DNA from: Magnaporthiopsis rhizophila
Lineage: Eukaryota; Ascomycota; Sordariomycetes; Magnaporthales; Magnaporthaceae
Length of the DNA stretch: 64,000 nucleotides
Direction: 5' to 3'
NCBI GenBank assembly: GCA_003049465.1
Contig: PYSS01000067.1
Coordinates: 62,001 to 126,000 of the forward strand
A program made the translations under genes and the position numbers. Positions 24,335 through 34,287 of this stretch are shown piece after piece; positions within the stretch are counted from its first letter, which is position 1; each line of letters begins with the position of its first letter. The notes below the pieces were generated by a model, which did not search any database, was not told the DNA's origin, and saw nothing but the letters and a program-made list of their open reading frames with translations.

Positions 24335-26764
24335 ATGGGTCTCGGAGCTACTCTCTTGACCTCGTTCGTCCTGGCCTCGCGCCTGCTGAACCCTGCTCTG
24401 GCTGCGCCTGCGCCCCAGGCCGAGGTTCCCGCTCCTCCTGCGGGCGAGACTCCCGCCCCTCCTGCGGCCGGCAGCGGTTGGTGGTTCAACAACCTGGCCC
24501 AGCGCCAGGGCGTCGCTGCCTTTGGTCAGCCTGGCTACAAGGTCTTCCGCAATGTTAAGGACTACGGCGCCAAGGGCGACGGTGTGACTGACGACACCGA
24601 GGCCATCAACCGTGCAATCTCGGATGGCGCCCGCTGTGGCCGTGGCTGCAACGGCACCACCACCACGCCCGGTCTCGTCTACATCCCCTCTGGAACCTAC
24701 CTCGTCAGCAAGCCTGTCGTCATGTTCTACTACACCCAGCTCATCGGCGACGCTTCCCGCCTGCCCACCATCAAGGCCGCTCCCGGCTTCAAGGGCATGG
24801 CTGTGCTCGACTCGAACCCGTACGACGACCAGGGAAACAACTTCTGGGTCAACCAGAACAACTTCTTCCGCCAGGTCCGCAACTTCGTCATCGACCTCAC
24901 GGCCATGCCTGAGACGGCCGGCGCCGGCATCCACTGGCAGGTGTCGCAGGCCACCTCGCTGCAGAACATCCACTTCAAGATGATCGCGAGCCCCACCACC
25001 AAGCAGATCGGCATCTTCCAGGACAACGGCAGCCCGCAGTCCATGAGCGACCTGACGTTTGAGGGTGGCGAGTACGGCTTCTTCGCCGGCGCCCAGCAGT
25101 TCACCGTGCGCAACATGACCTTCCGCAACTGCAAGACGGCCGTCTTCGCCAACTGGAACTGGCTCATCGCCCTGCAGGACATCACCATCGAAAACTGCGG
25201 TGTCGGCATCGACATGGCCAACGGCGACGCCTCGCAGACCGTCGGCTCCGTCATGCTCATGGATTCGGTCATCCGCAACACTCCGGTCGGCGTCCTGACC
25301 TCGTACAAGCAGGGCTCTGCCTCGACCAACGGCACCCTGATCCTCGACAACGTCGACATGACCACTGGCGTCCAGAACGCGGTCGCCGACGGCACTGCCG
25401 GCAAGGTCCGTGGCAGCATCCTCGCTGGCGGCTCCAAGATCGCCTCGTTCGTCCAGGGCCGCACGTACTCGCCCCAGTCGCCTGGCGCTGGCAAGATCAA
25501 GCAGGGCACCGACACGGCCGTCGCCATCCCCTCGGTGCTCAAGAACCAGGCCACCGGCAAGGTCTTCACGCGTTCCAAGCCCCAGTACCTCGAGGTCCCC
25601 GTCGGCAACGTGATTTCGGTCAAGGCCAAGGGCGCCAAGGGTGATGGCAAGACGGATGACACCAAGGCCATCCAGGCCATCTTCGACGCCGCCAAGCCTG
25701 ACCAGCTGATCTTCTTCGACCACGGCGCCTACGTCATCACCGACACAGTCAAGGTCCCAAAGAACATCCGCATCACGGGCGAGATCTGGCCGTACATCAT
25801 GGCCTCGGGCCCCAACTTCCAGGACCAGAACAAGCCGCGTGCCGTCTTCCAGGTCGGCCAGCCCGGTGACGTCGGCTCGGTCGAGATGAGCGACCTCATG
25901 TTCGAGACCAAGGGCGCCGCTCCGGGCGCCGTCCTGATCGAGTGGAACATCCGCGAGGAGAAGCAGGGCTCGGCCGCCATGTGGGACGTCCACGTCCGCA
26001 TCGGCGGCTCTGCCGGCACCGAGCTCGACTACAACAAGTGCAAGAGGACGCCCAAGGACGCGGCGCAGACGCAGAAGACAGTCGAGCAGTGCCAGGGCGC
26101 GTTCCTGATGCTCCACGTGACGGAGCAGGCGTCGGCCTACATCGAGAACTGCTGGTACTGGGTTGCCGACCACGACCTCGAGCCCTTCCCCGCCGGCGAC
26201 CCGGACCCGCTGCGCCAGATCAACGTCTTCAACGGCCGCGGCGTGCTCGTCGAGTCGCAGAAGGGCCCCGTCTGGCTGTGGGGCACGGCCTCGGAGCACA
26301 GCGTGCTGTACAACTACCAGACGGCCAACGCTAGCAACGTCTACATGTCGTCCATCCAGACCGAGACGCCCTACTTCCAGGGCTCGCCCGAGGCCAACAC
26401 GCCCTTCAAGGCCAACCCCAACTTTGCCGACCCGGACTTTGACGCCTTCTGCAAGGCCAACGGCGGCGGCGCCGCCTGCCGCCGCTCCTGGGGCCTGCGC
26501 GTCGTCGACTCCAAGGACGTCTTCGTCTACGGCGCGGGTCTGTACAGCTTCTTTGAGAACTACGACCAGACCTGCCTCAAGGGCGAGGCCTGCCAGGAGC
26601 ACATGGTGTCGCTGGAGAAGTCGCCGTCGACCCACATCGTCGGCCTCAGCACAAAGGCCGCCACCAACATGCTCACCGTCGACGGCAAGAGCGCCGCGCT
26701 CGACAAGGACAACCGCAACAACTTTTGCGCCACCCTCGCCCTCTTCTCGTCCCCGGCTGCTTAG
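24335..26764 (+). CDS. Secreted exo-beta-1,3-glucanase, glycoside hydrolase family 55
   Basis: Intronless gene for 809 residues. It is predicted to release glucose from beta-1,3-glucan, acting on the fungal wall or external glucan. The N-terminus is a signal peptide (hydrophobic core LLTSFVLASRLLNPALA) followed by a Pro/Ala-rich linker. Two right-handed beta-helix domains each begin with the GH55 hallmark: DYGAKGDGVTDDTEAI near residue 74 and AKGAKGDGKTDDTKAI near residue 430. Between and after them are many Asn/Gly-rich coils and family motifs such as YIENCWYWVADHDLE and NVFNGRGVLVES. The ATG at 24335 lies in a good context after a long leader. The frame ends with TAG at 26762, but an open, coding-like tail follows in the same frame (listed separately). 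Codon use is highly biased, as in strongly expressed genes. Confidence 0.95.
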   Translation: MGLGATLLTSFVLASRLLNPALAAPAPQAEVPAPPAGETPAPPAAGSGWWFNNLAQRQGVAAFGQPGYKVFRNVKDYGAKGDGVTDDTEAINRAISDGARCGRGCNGTTTTPGLVYIPSGTYLVSKPVVMFYYTQLIGDASRLPTIKAAPGFKGMAVLDSNPYDDQGNNFWVNQNNFFRQVRNFVIDLTAMPETAGAGIHWQVSQATSLQNIHFKMIASPTTKQIGIFQDNGSPQSMSDLTFEGGEYGFFAGAQQFTVRNMTFRNCKTAVFANWNWLIALQDITIENCGVGIDMANGDASQTVGSVMLMDSVIRNTPVGVLTSYKQGSASTNGTLILDNVDMTTGVQNAVADGTAGKVRGSILAGGSKIASFVQGRTYSPQSPGAGKIKQGTDTAVAIPSVLKNQATGKVFTRSKPQYLEVPVGNVISVKAKGAKGDGKTDDTKAIQAIFDAAKPDQLIFFDHGAYVITDTVKVPKNIRITGEIWPYIMASGPNFQDQNKPRAVFQVGQPGDVGSVEMSDLMFETKGAAPGAVLIEWNIREEKQGSAAMWDVHVRIGGSAGTELDYNKCKRTPKDAAQTQKTVEQCQGAFLMLHVTEQASAYIENCWYWVADHDLEPFPAGDPDPLRQINVFNGRGVLVESQKGPVWLWGTASEHSVLYNYQTANASNVYMSSIQTETPYFQGSPEANTPFKANPNFADPDFDAFCKANGGGAACRRSWGLRVVDSKDVFVYGAGLYSFFENYDQTCLKGEACQEHMVSLEKSPSTHIVGLSTKAATNMLTVDGKSAALDKDNRNNFCATLALFSSPAA

Positions 26765-27079
26765 GAGCAGGTCAGCGGCGATGACGATGGTGACGATGGT
26801 GATGGCGACGACAACTATGGCCAGAACACTGGAAACGGTACCGTCCCGGCCGTTGGTATCAACAACGGCAACGGCACCATGCCCGCCGCTGCCTCCACCG
26901 GCGTCGCTTCTGCTGTCCTGCCTGTTGGCACCGGCGGCGCTGTCTCGACTGGAGTTGTTGCTTCTGCTACTCTCCCTGTTGGCACTGGCGCCGCCTCGAC
27001 CGGTAGCGTTGCTCCTGCGACCCCGACTGCTGACCACACCGTCCATGGCTGTCAGGCGGTTCGTCGCCTTAAGCATTGA
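26765..27079 (+). other. In-frame coding-like extension after the GH55 stop codon
   Basis: The 104 codons directly after the TAG stay open in the GH55 frame to TGA at 27077-27079. They encode an acidic Asp/Gly stretch (DDDGDDGDGDD), Asn/Gly repeats, then two and a half copies of a 17-residue unit rich in Ser, Thr, Gly and Val (STGVASAVLPVGTGGAV and STGVVASATLPVGTGAA). Differences between the repeat copies are largely synonymous or conservative. I found no convincing donor upstream that would splice out the TAG. It may be a relic of a longer enzyme, a readthrough tail, or 3'-UTR with a recent stop mutation. Confidence 0.55.
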
Positions 27080-27837
27080 GGGCGTTCGAGTTCTATTCTT
27101 TCTTCTTCCTGCATTTTGATGATATCCCATGGTGCATCAGGTCACGAGGCAAAACTTTTTCCTTCCACGACCAACCGCTTGGAGCGCCCAATTTTTTTTT
27201 TCTTTGTACATAAGAGCCTACTAGGGTTCTTGGGCGGGCCAACAACTCCACAATCCCTAGTGTTTTGTGTCAAAACTCTTCACTTCTTCTGAGCAAAAAG
27301 TCCCAGTGGCTTTTTCCTCGGCCTCTTTTACACAAACAACTTTTTTCCTTTCTCTCTTCTGGGACAGGGCCTCGAGCAAAAGGCACCTGAGGGTTTTTTA
27401 CGGAGTACAATAGTGGGAGGCAAGCAATACAGGTAGATTAACATGCCAAAGTATTACCGGGGTTTCATACCTGAATTGTGCAAAATCAATGTTTGTCGGT
27501 GACACGAGCATGAAATCGAGTGGGGCAGCAGCCACGAAGCCATGGCTCCACCGCATTGGTCGCAACAGCGGTGCCCTGCAGGGCCACGATTGAAAACGTC
27601 ATCGGTTTCTCGCCGCCAATTGTCATGTGGGCGGATCTCAACAGTCGCAAGGCCATGTCGACCGGCCATTCCGGTTCCCTTGCTTGCCTCCATATCAGGA
27701 CACGTAGGGTGGAGCGAGATTTTCCAATTCTTGAACGAGATTCTGTCATCCAATTGTCTAAACCTTCATCATTCTGGTCGGATCGTACCACAAGACTGTC
27801 CCTCCTCTCGACCGAAAGCGCGCGATTGAAAACCACC
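27080..27837. other. GH55 3' flank and FIT gene promoter
   Basis: No separate gene. The left part has T-rich 3'-UTR-like tracts and the right part should hold the FIT promoter. Confidence 0.5.
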
Positions 27838-29041
27838 ATGGCCGACGACCCCCAAACACCAAGCAGCAGGCAACGCCCGTCCAAGGTGGCAGCAGCAGCA
27901 GACTCGCCCTCCTCGCCCTCCTCCTCCTCCTCCTCCTTCCCACAGAGCCGCAACCCGCCTCACCTCCCGACGCCTGTCGAGTCGGCCGTGCTGGCGCTGT
28001 ACCCGGCGCTCCTCCTCTTCGGCTCCGTCTTCGCGCTCGTGTCGCCGCAGGTGCGGTCGGCGGCCTACGATGCGGGCGCCCAGTCGCTTCGCGCGGCCGA
28101 GGCGCCGTCGTACTTTGCGCGCAAGGACAACCTCATCAACGTGCTCTTTGTCAAGCGCGGCTGGGCCTGGGTGTCGGCGGCGTTTGCGGCCTTTGTGCTG
28201 ACGCACCCGCACCACGCCAACACCAACAACAACACAACGGCAGGTGGACAACAACAACAACAACAACTACATGTGGTGGGCAGCAGACGCCTCCGCGCCG
28301 TGCTGAGATGGGTCCTCGTCACGGGCTGGTGGGTGCTGGTGACGCAGTGGTGCTTCGGCCCGCCCCTCATCGACCGCGGGTTCCGGTACACGGGCGGCAA
28401 GTGCGAGGAGGTGGAGCAAAAGGTCCAAGGCAAAAACATCGGCGACGCGTCCCCCGCCGACATCTTCAGCGCCGCGGCGTGCCGGACTGCGGGCGGGCGC
28501 TGGCGCGGCGGTCACGACATCAGCGGCCACGTGTTCCTGCTCGTTCTCGGCAGCTTCTTCCTGCTGCAGGAGGCGGGCTGGGTCGTGGCGCGTGCGTGGG
28601 AGGGCGGCAGCGGTAGCTATAGCGGTAGGGATAGGGATAAGGACCCGCGCGCCGTCGTCATGGGCGATGGGGCCGTCAAGGGCGTCGATGTGGAGGCGGA
28701 TAGGACGGACACGAGGAGGAGCAGCCTGGACGGTGCTGGTGCTGCCCTGGGGTTCGGCGGCAGGTTCGTGGCGGGCGTCGTTGCCGTGTCCATGTGGATG
28801 CTCCTTATGACGGCCATCTATTTCCACACGTGGTTTGAGAAGGTAAGCGCTGGACACTCCACTCTCCCCTTAGGTTGCGACTGATTATGGATACATATGC
28901 TAACTACGACTCTGTTTTTTTTTTTTTTTTTCCTTGTAGCTGACAGGCCTCTTGGTGGCGCTGACGGGCCTCTACGGCGTCTACATCCTTCCAAGATGGG
29001 CTCCTGGTCTACGCAGAGTGATAGGACTGCCGGGAATATAG
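27838..29041 (+). CDS. FIT family protein (Scs3/YFT2-like), ER lipid-droplet biogenesis
   Basis: Integral ER membrane protein of the fat-storage-inducing family, acyl-CoA diphosphatases that help lipid droplets bud. Exon 1 is 27838-28842 and exon 2 is 28940-29041, with a 97-nt intron carrying a T-run before TTGTAG; 368 residues. Key family motifs are present: DISGHVFLL with the first catalytic His and TAIYFHTWFEK with the second. Around six hydrophobic segments are visible, including AVLALYPALLLFGSVFALV, WAWVSAAFAAFVL and MWMLLMTAIYF, plus a last helix split by the intron (LTGLLVALTGLYGVYIL). The N-terminus is Ser-rich and loops hold Asn and Gln runs. The ATG at 27838 is the first in frame with a good context (ACCACCATGG). 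Confidence 0.93.
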
Positions 29042-29363
29042 TCGAGTCTGGGCTGGGTTGGCTGTGACATGAGACAATGGCGTATATGATAGAGGATAAT
29101 GGTATGCCTTCCTGCAGCTGTTATAGTAATCGATGCATTTGCTTGGGTCCTCATTCTTTTGTTGTCGGCTTCAGACGGTCCCCGAAGACCGAGTTCTCGT
29201 CCGAACTGGCTTCTGTCTCGTCTTGGTGATGCCGCTTGGCTTCACGCAAGCTCCCTGCTTAGTCATACAAATCCAACCATGTCGACTTGGATGCATCCCG
29301 CCGCGACAGCCAAGTCTTCTTCCCTTGGTAGCAACCCGACCCAAATACCTACAGATATCCGAC

Positions 29364-30438
29364 ATGACAAGAATAAGAGCACCAGCTAACCTGCCCGAGC
29401 TGGTGCGGGCGACGTTCAACAGAGCAAAGACTAACGGCGATGTAAACTTTTACCCCACGCAGGCCGCCATCCTGCACGTCAACTCCATCCCTGTAAGTCG
29501 CGTGCCCTCCCCACCCCTGTGCCCTGCGCAGAGCCTGGATAGAGCCTGACGATCTCCCTCCTAGTTCCAACTCCGCTTCTCCCCGGCGCTAGCCTCGAAG
29601 CCCAAGCCCCCGAAGCCCGCGCCTGCGTCCTCCTCTTCTTCTTCTTCCTCCTCCCCCAAACCGCCGCCCTTCGACCCCTTCGCCGATCCGCCGCCGTCAC
29701 TGGTCATAGCCAAGCTCGACCCGCCGGACCACATCCTGGTGCTCAACAAGTTCGCCATAGTCCCCGAGCACTTCATCCTCGCGACCGCGGCCTTTGCGCC
29801 CCAGACGCACCTGCTCACGCCTGCGGACCTTGGCGCCGCGCGCGCTTGCATCGACGCGTACGGTGGGCGACTGTTTGTATTCTTCAACAGCGGCGAGCAC
29901 AGCGGCGCGAGCCAGCCGCACCGCCACCTGCAGCTGCTGCCCGTCGACCGCATGCGCGACGGCCTGCCCGAACACGAGGCGTCTGGGTGGGAGGTGCTGG
30001 CGGACGTGCTGGGGCGGACAGACGGCGATGTGCCTGTGCCCTTCTGCTGCTTCATCGAGCGGCTTGCCGACAACGACAACGGCCATAGCGACGAGGCTCT
30101 GCATGCGGCGTATCTGCGTCTGTACCGGCGGGCGTGCGAGGCTGTGCTTGGGACGAACGCGCGGGAGGAAGAAGGGGAAGGGGAAGAGGGGGAGGCGCGC
30201 ATCAGCTATAACCTCGCCATGACACGCAATGTCATGGTGCTGTGTCCGCGGAGGAGCGAGGGCGGGCCTGTTGTTGTTGTTGCGGCTGGTGGGATGGAGG
30301 AGGAGGAGGAGGAGAAGGTGGTGGGCAGGCTGGCGCTCAACGGCACCGTCCTGGCCGGCACGGCGCTTGTCAAGTCGCAGGCGGAGTGGGATGCTTTGAG
30401 GGCGGATCCTGCGCTGTTGATGCGGGTGCTGAGCAAGA

Positions 30439-30443
<5 letters not shown>
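29364..30443 (+). CDS. Diadenosine tetraphosphate phosphorylase (ATP adenylyltransferase, Apa1/2-like)
   Basis: Member of the HIT superfamily that phosphorolyses Ap4A to ATP and ADP. Exon 1 is 29364-29492 and exon 2 is 29565-30443, with a 72-nt GTAAGT...TAG intron; 335 residues. The active-site signature QPHRHLQ is at residues 160-166, giving the H-X-H-X-Q nucleotidyl-transfer motif. Upstream are HILVLNKFAIVPEHFILAT and FFNSGEHSGAS, characteristic of the family. Low-complexity inserts (Ser/Pro near residues 65-85; Glu-rich segments late) lengthen it slightly. The stop TGA is followed at once by a long T-tract containing an assembly gap. It lies 322 bases after the FIT gene on the same strand. 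Confidence 0.93.
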
Positions 30444-30484
<41 letters not shown>

Positions 30485-30508
30485 CCCTCCTTTTTTTTTT
30501 TNNNNNNN

Positions 30509-30550
<42 letters not shown>
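30444..30550. other. T homopolymer with a 7-base gap
   Basis: T-rich run from 30444, broken by a few C residues and by seven undetermined bases (30502-30508). It starts directly after the Ap4A phosphorylase stop codon. Confidence 0.9.
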
Positions 30551-30922
30551 CAAACGTCACGTTCATGGTTCTGGTCTCACGCGGTGGGGTGGCAGGCCTA
30601 GGTAGTATCTAGGAAGGTATCAAGTGAACAAGCAGAAGCAGGCAAGGCGATCTTTCTCGCAACCGACCTGTATACGACGAGAACATAACAATGTTGTGAA
30701 CAACTACGCTACAGAAAGCTTTGCGGTGGTTGTACCCGCACACCCATCCATTCCATGTATCCTTTCCCGTTTCCCGGTCGCTGCCGTTTTATCCTTTCCC
30801 ATATCCCTTTTCTATACCTGATCGCCACCCACGATTACATGACGACCTGGAGACGCAGGCTGGTATTAAAAAGGCACAAAAAAAAAGAAAACACAAAAAC
30901 AAAACAGTCTTCCTCTTCGTCA
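30551..30922. other. Convergent 3' flank, no gene seen
   Basis: Short tail-to-tail segment between the Ap4A phosphorylase gene and the leftward Myb/SANT-like gene. Confidence 0.5.
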
Positions 30923-33900
30923 TCATCGGGAATCCCGACCGCGGCCGCCGCTTTTCTTGTTCTGGTCCGTCAGGGACCCCCGCAGCCTGGCGCTGGCAGC
31001 CAGCTCGTCCCACCGCTTGTGGCAGGCCTGCGGGCCAAACTCGTGCGTGCCGCCATTCTTCTTGATGTACGGGCCGACCTTGGCCCAGGGGATCACGACC
31101 TTGTCGTTCTTGTTCTTGTACTGGTCACTGTTGAGGTCCGTCACGGCTCGCTCGAGGAGTTTATCCTGTTTCCCAAGTTTTTTTTTTTTTTTTTTTTTCT
31201 GTTAGCGGGACTGGGGACAAGCGGGAAAAAAAAGGGGGTGATCAGACAAGTAAACTCACGTCGATAGCGGTCCACTCTGGTACCCTCGGCCGCTCCTCGG
31301 GCCGCTTGACAAGAGACCGGTGGCGCGTCCGCAACGTCGCCTCCTCGACGTCAAAGTTGCCGTTGGCCAGGATCGTCTTGTACGGCATGCCCAGCCGCCG
31401 CATGCGTAGCAGAAACTCGTCCTGCGCCTGCTTGCTGGCCCCGGCCGGGAGTACTCGGCTGTTGTTGCTATGGGTGGTGATGGTGGCGGCGGCGGTAGCG
31501 GTGTTGCCTTCGTCGTCATCGGCGCTATCGGGCGGTGTGTCGGGCTCGCGCCGCCGCCGCATGGCCCGGCGTTGTCGGGAGCTCTGGATACTCTGGGGAA
31601 GCGCTGCTGCTAGTGCTGCCGCTGTTAGTGCCGGCTGTGCCGTCGGTAACGGCGCTCGTGGCGCTGCTGCGACGTAATGCATCGGTGCTGCTGGCATCCC
31701 TGCGGCCCCGTCTTCGTCTTCTTCTGCCTGATGCTGCGGGTATGGTGATGGTTCGTCCGGCATCGGCTGGATCTCCCAGTCGCCCTGGTAGGGGTTCTGG
31801 ACGTGGCTGTTGTCGCCGCTCCGCCGCTTGAGCTTGTTGCCCGCCGCCGTGCTCACGCTGCTCCGCCTCCTAGGTGGCACGCCCGGGCGCTGGTGCATAA
31901 TGTCCGTCATGGACGGCGGCAGAAGCGCAGAGGCTGCTGCTGCCGCCGCGGTCGACGTGCCCTGCTGGGACAGCGAGGTCCTCCTGTGCATGACGGCGCC
32001 GCCTGGACGCAGGTCTGGGATTGCCGACGCCCTGCGGTATTGGGGCTCGTCCGTCGGGTGCTGCCTGCGCGGCTTGAGTACCATCTCAAGCCTTTGGTGG
32101 GGCCTGCTGGGCTTCTTCTGTCTGACGGACGACGACTGCCTGTCCGCGCCCGACCGCCTGTCCCTCTCGGCGGCCGTACCGCTGTTGCTGCCTGGGATAT
32201 CTATGCCTTCGACCATGGCCAGGTAGAGGAGGTCGTGGCCGGGCTGGCCTGTGGGCCCGGCGGGAAAGTTGGCGTGCTGCTGCTGCTGCTGCTGCGACCA
32301 ATCCGAAGTCGGCAGTGAGGGAGACGGGCGGTCGAGGTACAGCTTTGAGGGGTCGGCCTGGGCGTTCAGGGCGTACCGGCCGTCGTCGTTGTCGTTGTCG
32401 TGGCCGCTTCCGTCGCCCCCGAAGAGGTTCGTGCGGAACGTCTCGTCCGACGACGCCGGCGGTGGCGCCATCGACGCAAACCGGATGTCCTTGGGCGAGA
32501 CTGTCGCGACATGGTTGCTGCCCGGGTCGGCCGTTGCCCTGGCGTACCAGCTGTCCGCCGGGATCCCATGATGTGTTGACTGCCCCTGTGGGAACATGAT
32601 TTCGTCGGCGTACTGCGTGTTGTCGACTGACCACTGACCACGTGACGGCGGCGGTGTCGTTACCCAGCAGCTCTGGGAGAAGACCGGCTCGTTGTTGGTG
32701 TCGAGCTGCTGACCCTGCAGCTCGGGCTTGAAGGGTGGCAGGCCTTGCGACGGGAGAAAGTCAAACGGGTTGTGCCCTGGGAGGTGCTCGGGGCTGGACG
32801 GCGACGAGTAGCAGCCCCCGTGGACGACCCCGCCAGCGTCGTTGCTTCTGCCACCACGGCGCACCATGGCCAGGGTGTCGGATGCAGGGAGGCCTACCCC
32901 CGGCCCTAGTGGCTGTGATAGCTGATAGGCGAGGTGTGATTGGGCGGAGCGGCTGGAGTGATCGTCTTGGCCGTGTGGGGGGTTGGGATGATAGCTCAGG
33001 CTGCGCTGTCCTTGCTGCTGGTAGCCTGCGGCTGTGAGGGCTGCTGCCGGGTCGATGGGTAGCCGGTGCTGCTGCCCTTGCTGCTGGGAATACTGCTGCT
33101 GGTGCTGATGCTGGTACGGCCAGAACGTGGCAGCCAGGCCCGGCTGGTATGTTATAGGCTGTTGCTCGAGATGCGGCTGCCGTGCTTGAGCCTGGTCGAC
33201 GTGCATAGCCCAACCATCCTGCGGCATCGAGAGGGCGTCGACGACCTGGTTCTCGAATACATCTACACCCTGCTGGGATGCCAGCGAGCCGAAGCTGGCC
33301 GGGGCACCAAATGACGCCGAACCCACCCCTCCCGCTTCTCCATGGCAGTGACCATGCTGGTCAAAGCCGTTGGGCTGGAAGGAAGAGGGGTCGACACCGC
33401 CGTGATGCATGTACGCTCCCGCGCGGTCGCCCGACAACCCCAGCGACGCATCGTTCACCGCCACGCCGGCCGTCAGCCAGGCGAGCTGGTTGTGATGGTG
33501 CTGGTACTGTGGCCAGGGTTGCCCGGTGGGGAGGGACAGCGCCGCGAGCGAGTGTGGCCCGCCAGTTCCAACCAGCACGGAGGAGGGGACAGGGTGCTCA
33601 TGGTCAGGCCCTGTAGGCAGGTGTGGTGGCGGCGGTGGCGGGTTGATTACGCCTTGGATCAGCGGCACGGAGCCCTCAGCTGGATGGCGCTGATCCTGGT
33701 ACTGATTCTGCTGGTACGGCTCCCGCCTGTCATCGTCAAGGTCTTGTTCCCACCCAAGCTTGACCGTGGTGGGGGCCAATGAAAGGCTGTTGATGGTTGG
33801 CAGGGCGTTTGCCGGCGACTGGGTGTCAAGAAACTGTCGGCCGCCGTTGGCGTGGGGATCCAGGCTCGGCTGCTCAGGCTGTATGGATCACAGGCGAAGG

Positions 33901-34287
33901 GGAAAAAAAAGCAAGTTAGACAGTCATGGTCTCAGAACACGGCGGCCCCGTTTCGTGTGTGATACTGCCACCCCGTGAGCAGCGTAGCAGGAGATGTGCG
34001 CTATGCATGACGCATGCCAGGGGAGGGGTAGGGGTGCCATCGGAACTGATGGAGGCCCAAGATGGGGTGTTGGCAGGCCTTTGGTAGCCAGCCAGAGCCT
34101 GATGGAGACGTGCCCAGGCGTCGCTTGACAAAGGAAACGGCAGGGAAAAAAAAGTAAGCAGGCAAGGAAAACGGGCTGTGCGTACCGCGCTGAGGATCCC
34201 TGGAGCAAACGGAGGGCATTCACCATCGAGCTGATCATGCTGCCATTCTGCAGCGGACGGGCGGGTTTGTTCTGGTGCGGAAGCCAT
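30923..34287 (-). CDS. Large Myb/SANT-like nuclear protein
   Basis: Three exons: 34287-34186, 33878-31260 and 31165-30923, all phase 0, with introns of 307 and 94 nt; 987 residues. About 850 residues are Gln/His/Pro/Gly-rich and probably disordered (QHQHQQQYSQQQGQQHRL and other Gln runs) with basic Ser patches such as RRRSSVSTAAGNKLKRRSG. The conserved part is C-terminal. A segment beginning AQDEFLLRMRRLGMPYKTI is followed by VPEWTAID|DKLLERAVTDLN, then IPWAKVGPYIKKNGG and GPQACHKRWDEL, a Trp-based Myb/SANT fold. The same architecture recurs in Sordariomycete proteins with a terminal Myb-like domain. The start MASAPEQTRPSAAEW is inferred from an open first exon joined in frame; it is less certain than the rest. 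DNA targets unknown. Confidence 0.75.

Noticed and set aside
24269..27130. A 953-codon open frame on the minus strand opposite the GH55 gene
   Set aside because: It mirrors the strongly biased codon use of GH55, has no domains and is Val/Asp/Leu-repetitive. The plus-strand product is unmistakable.
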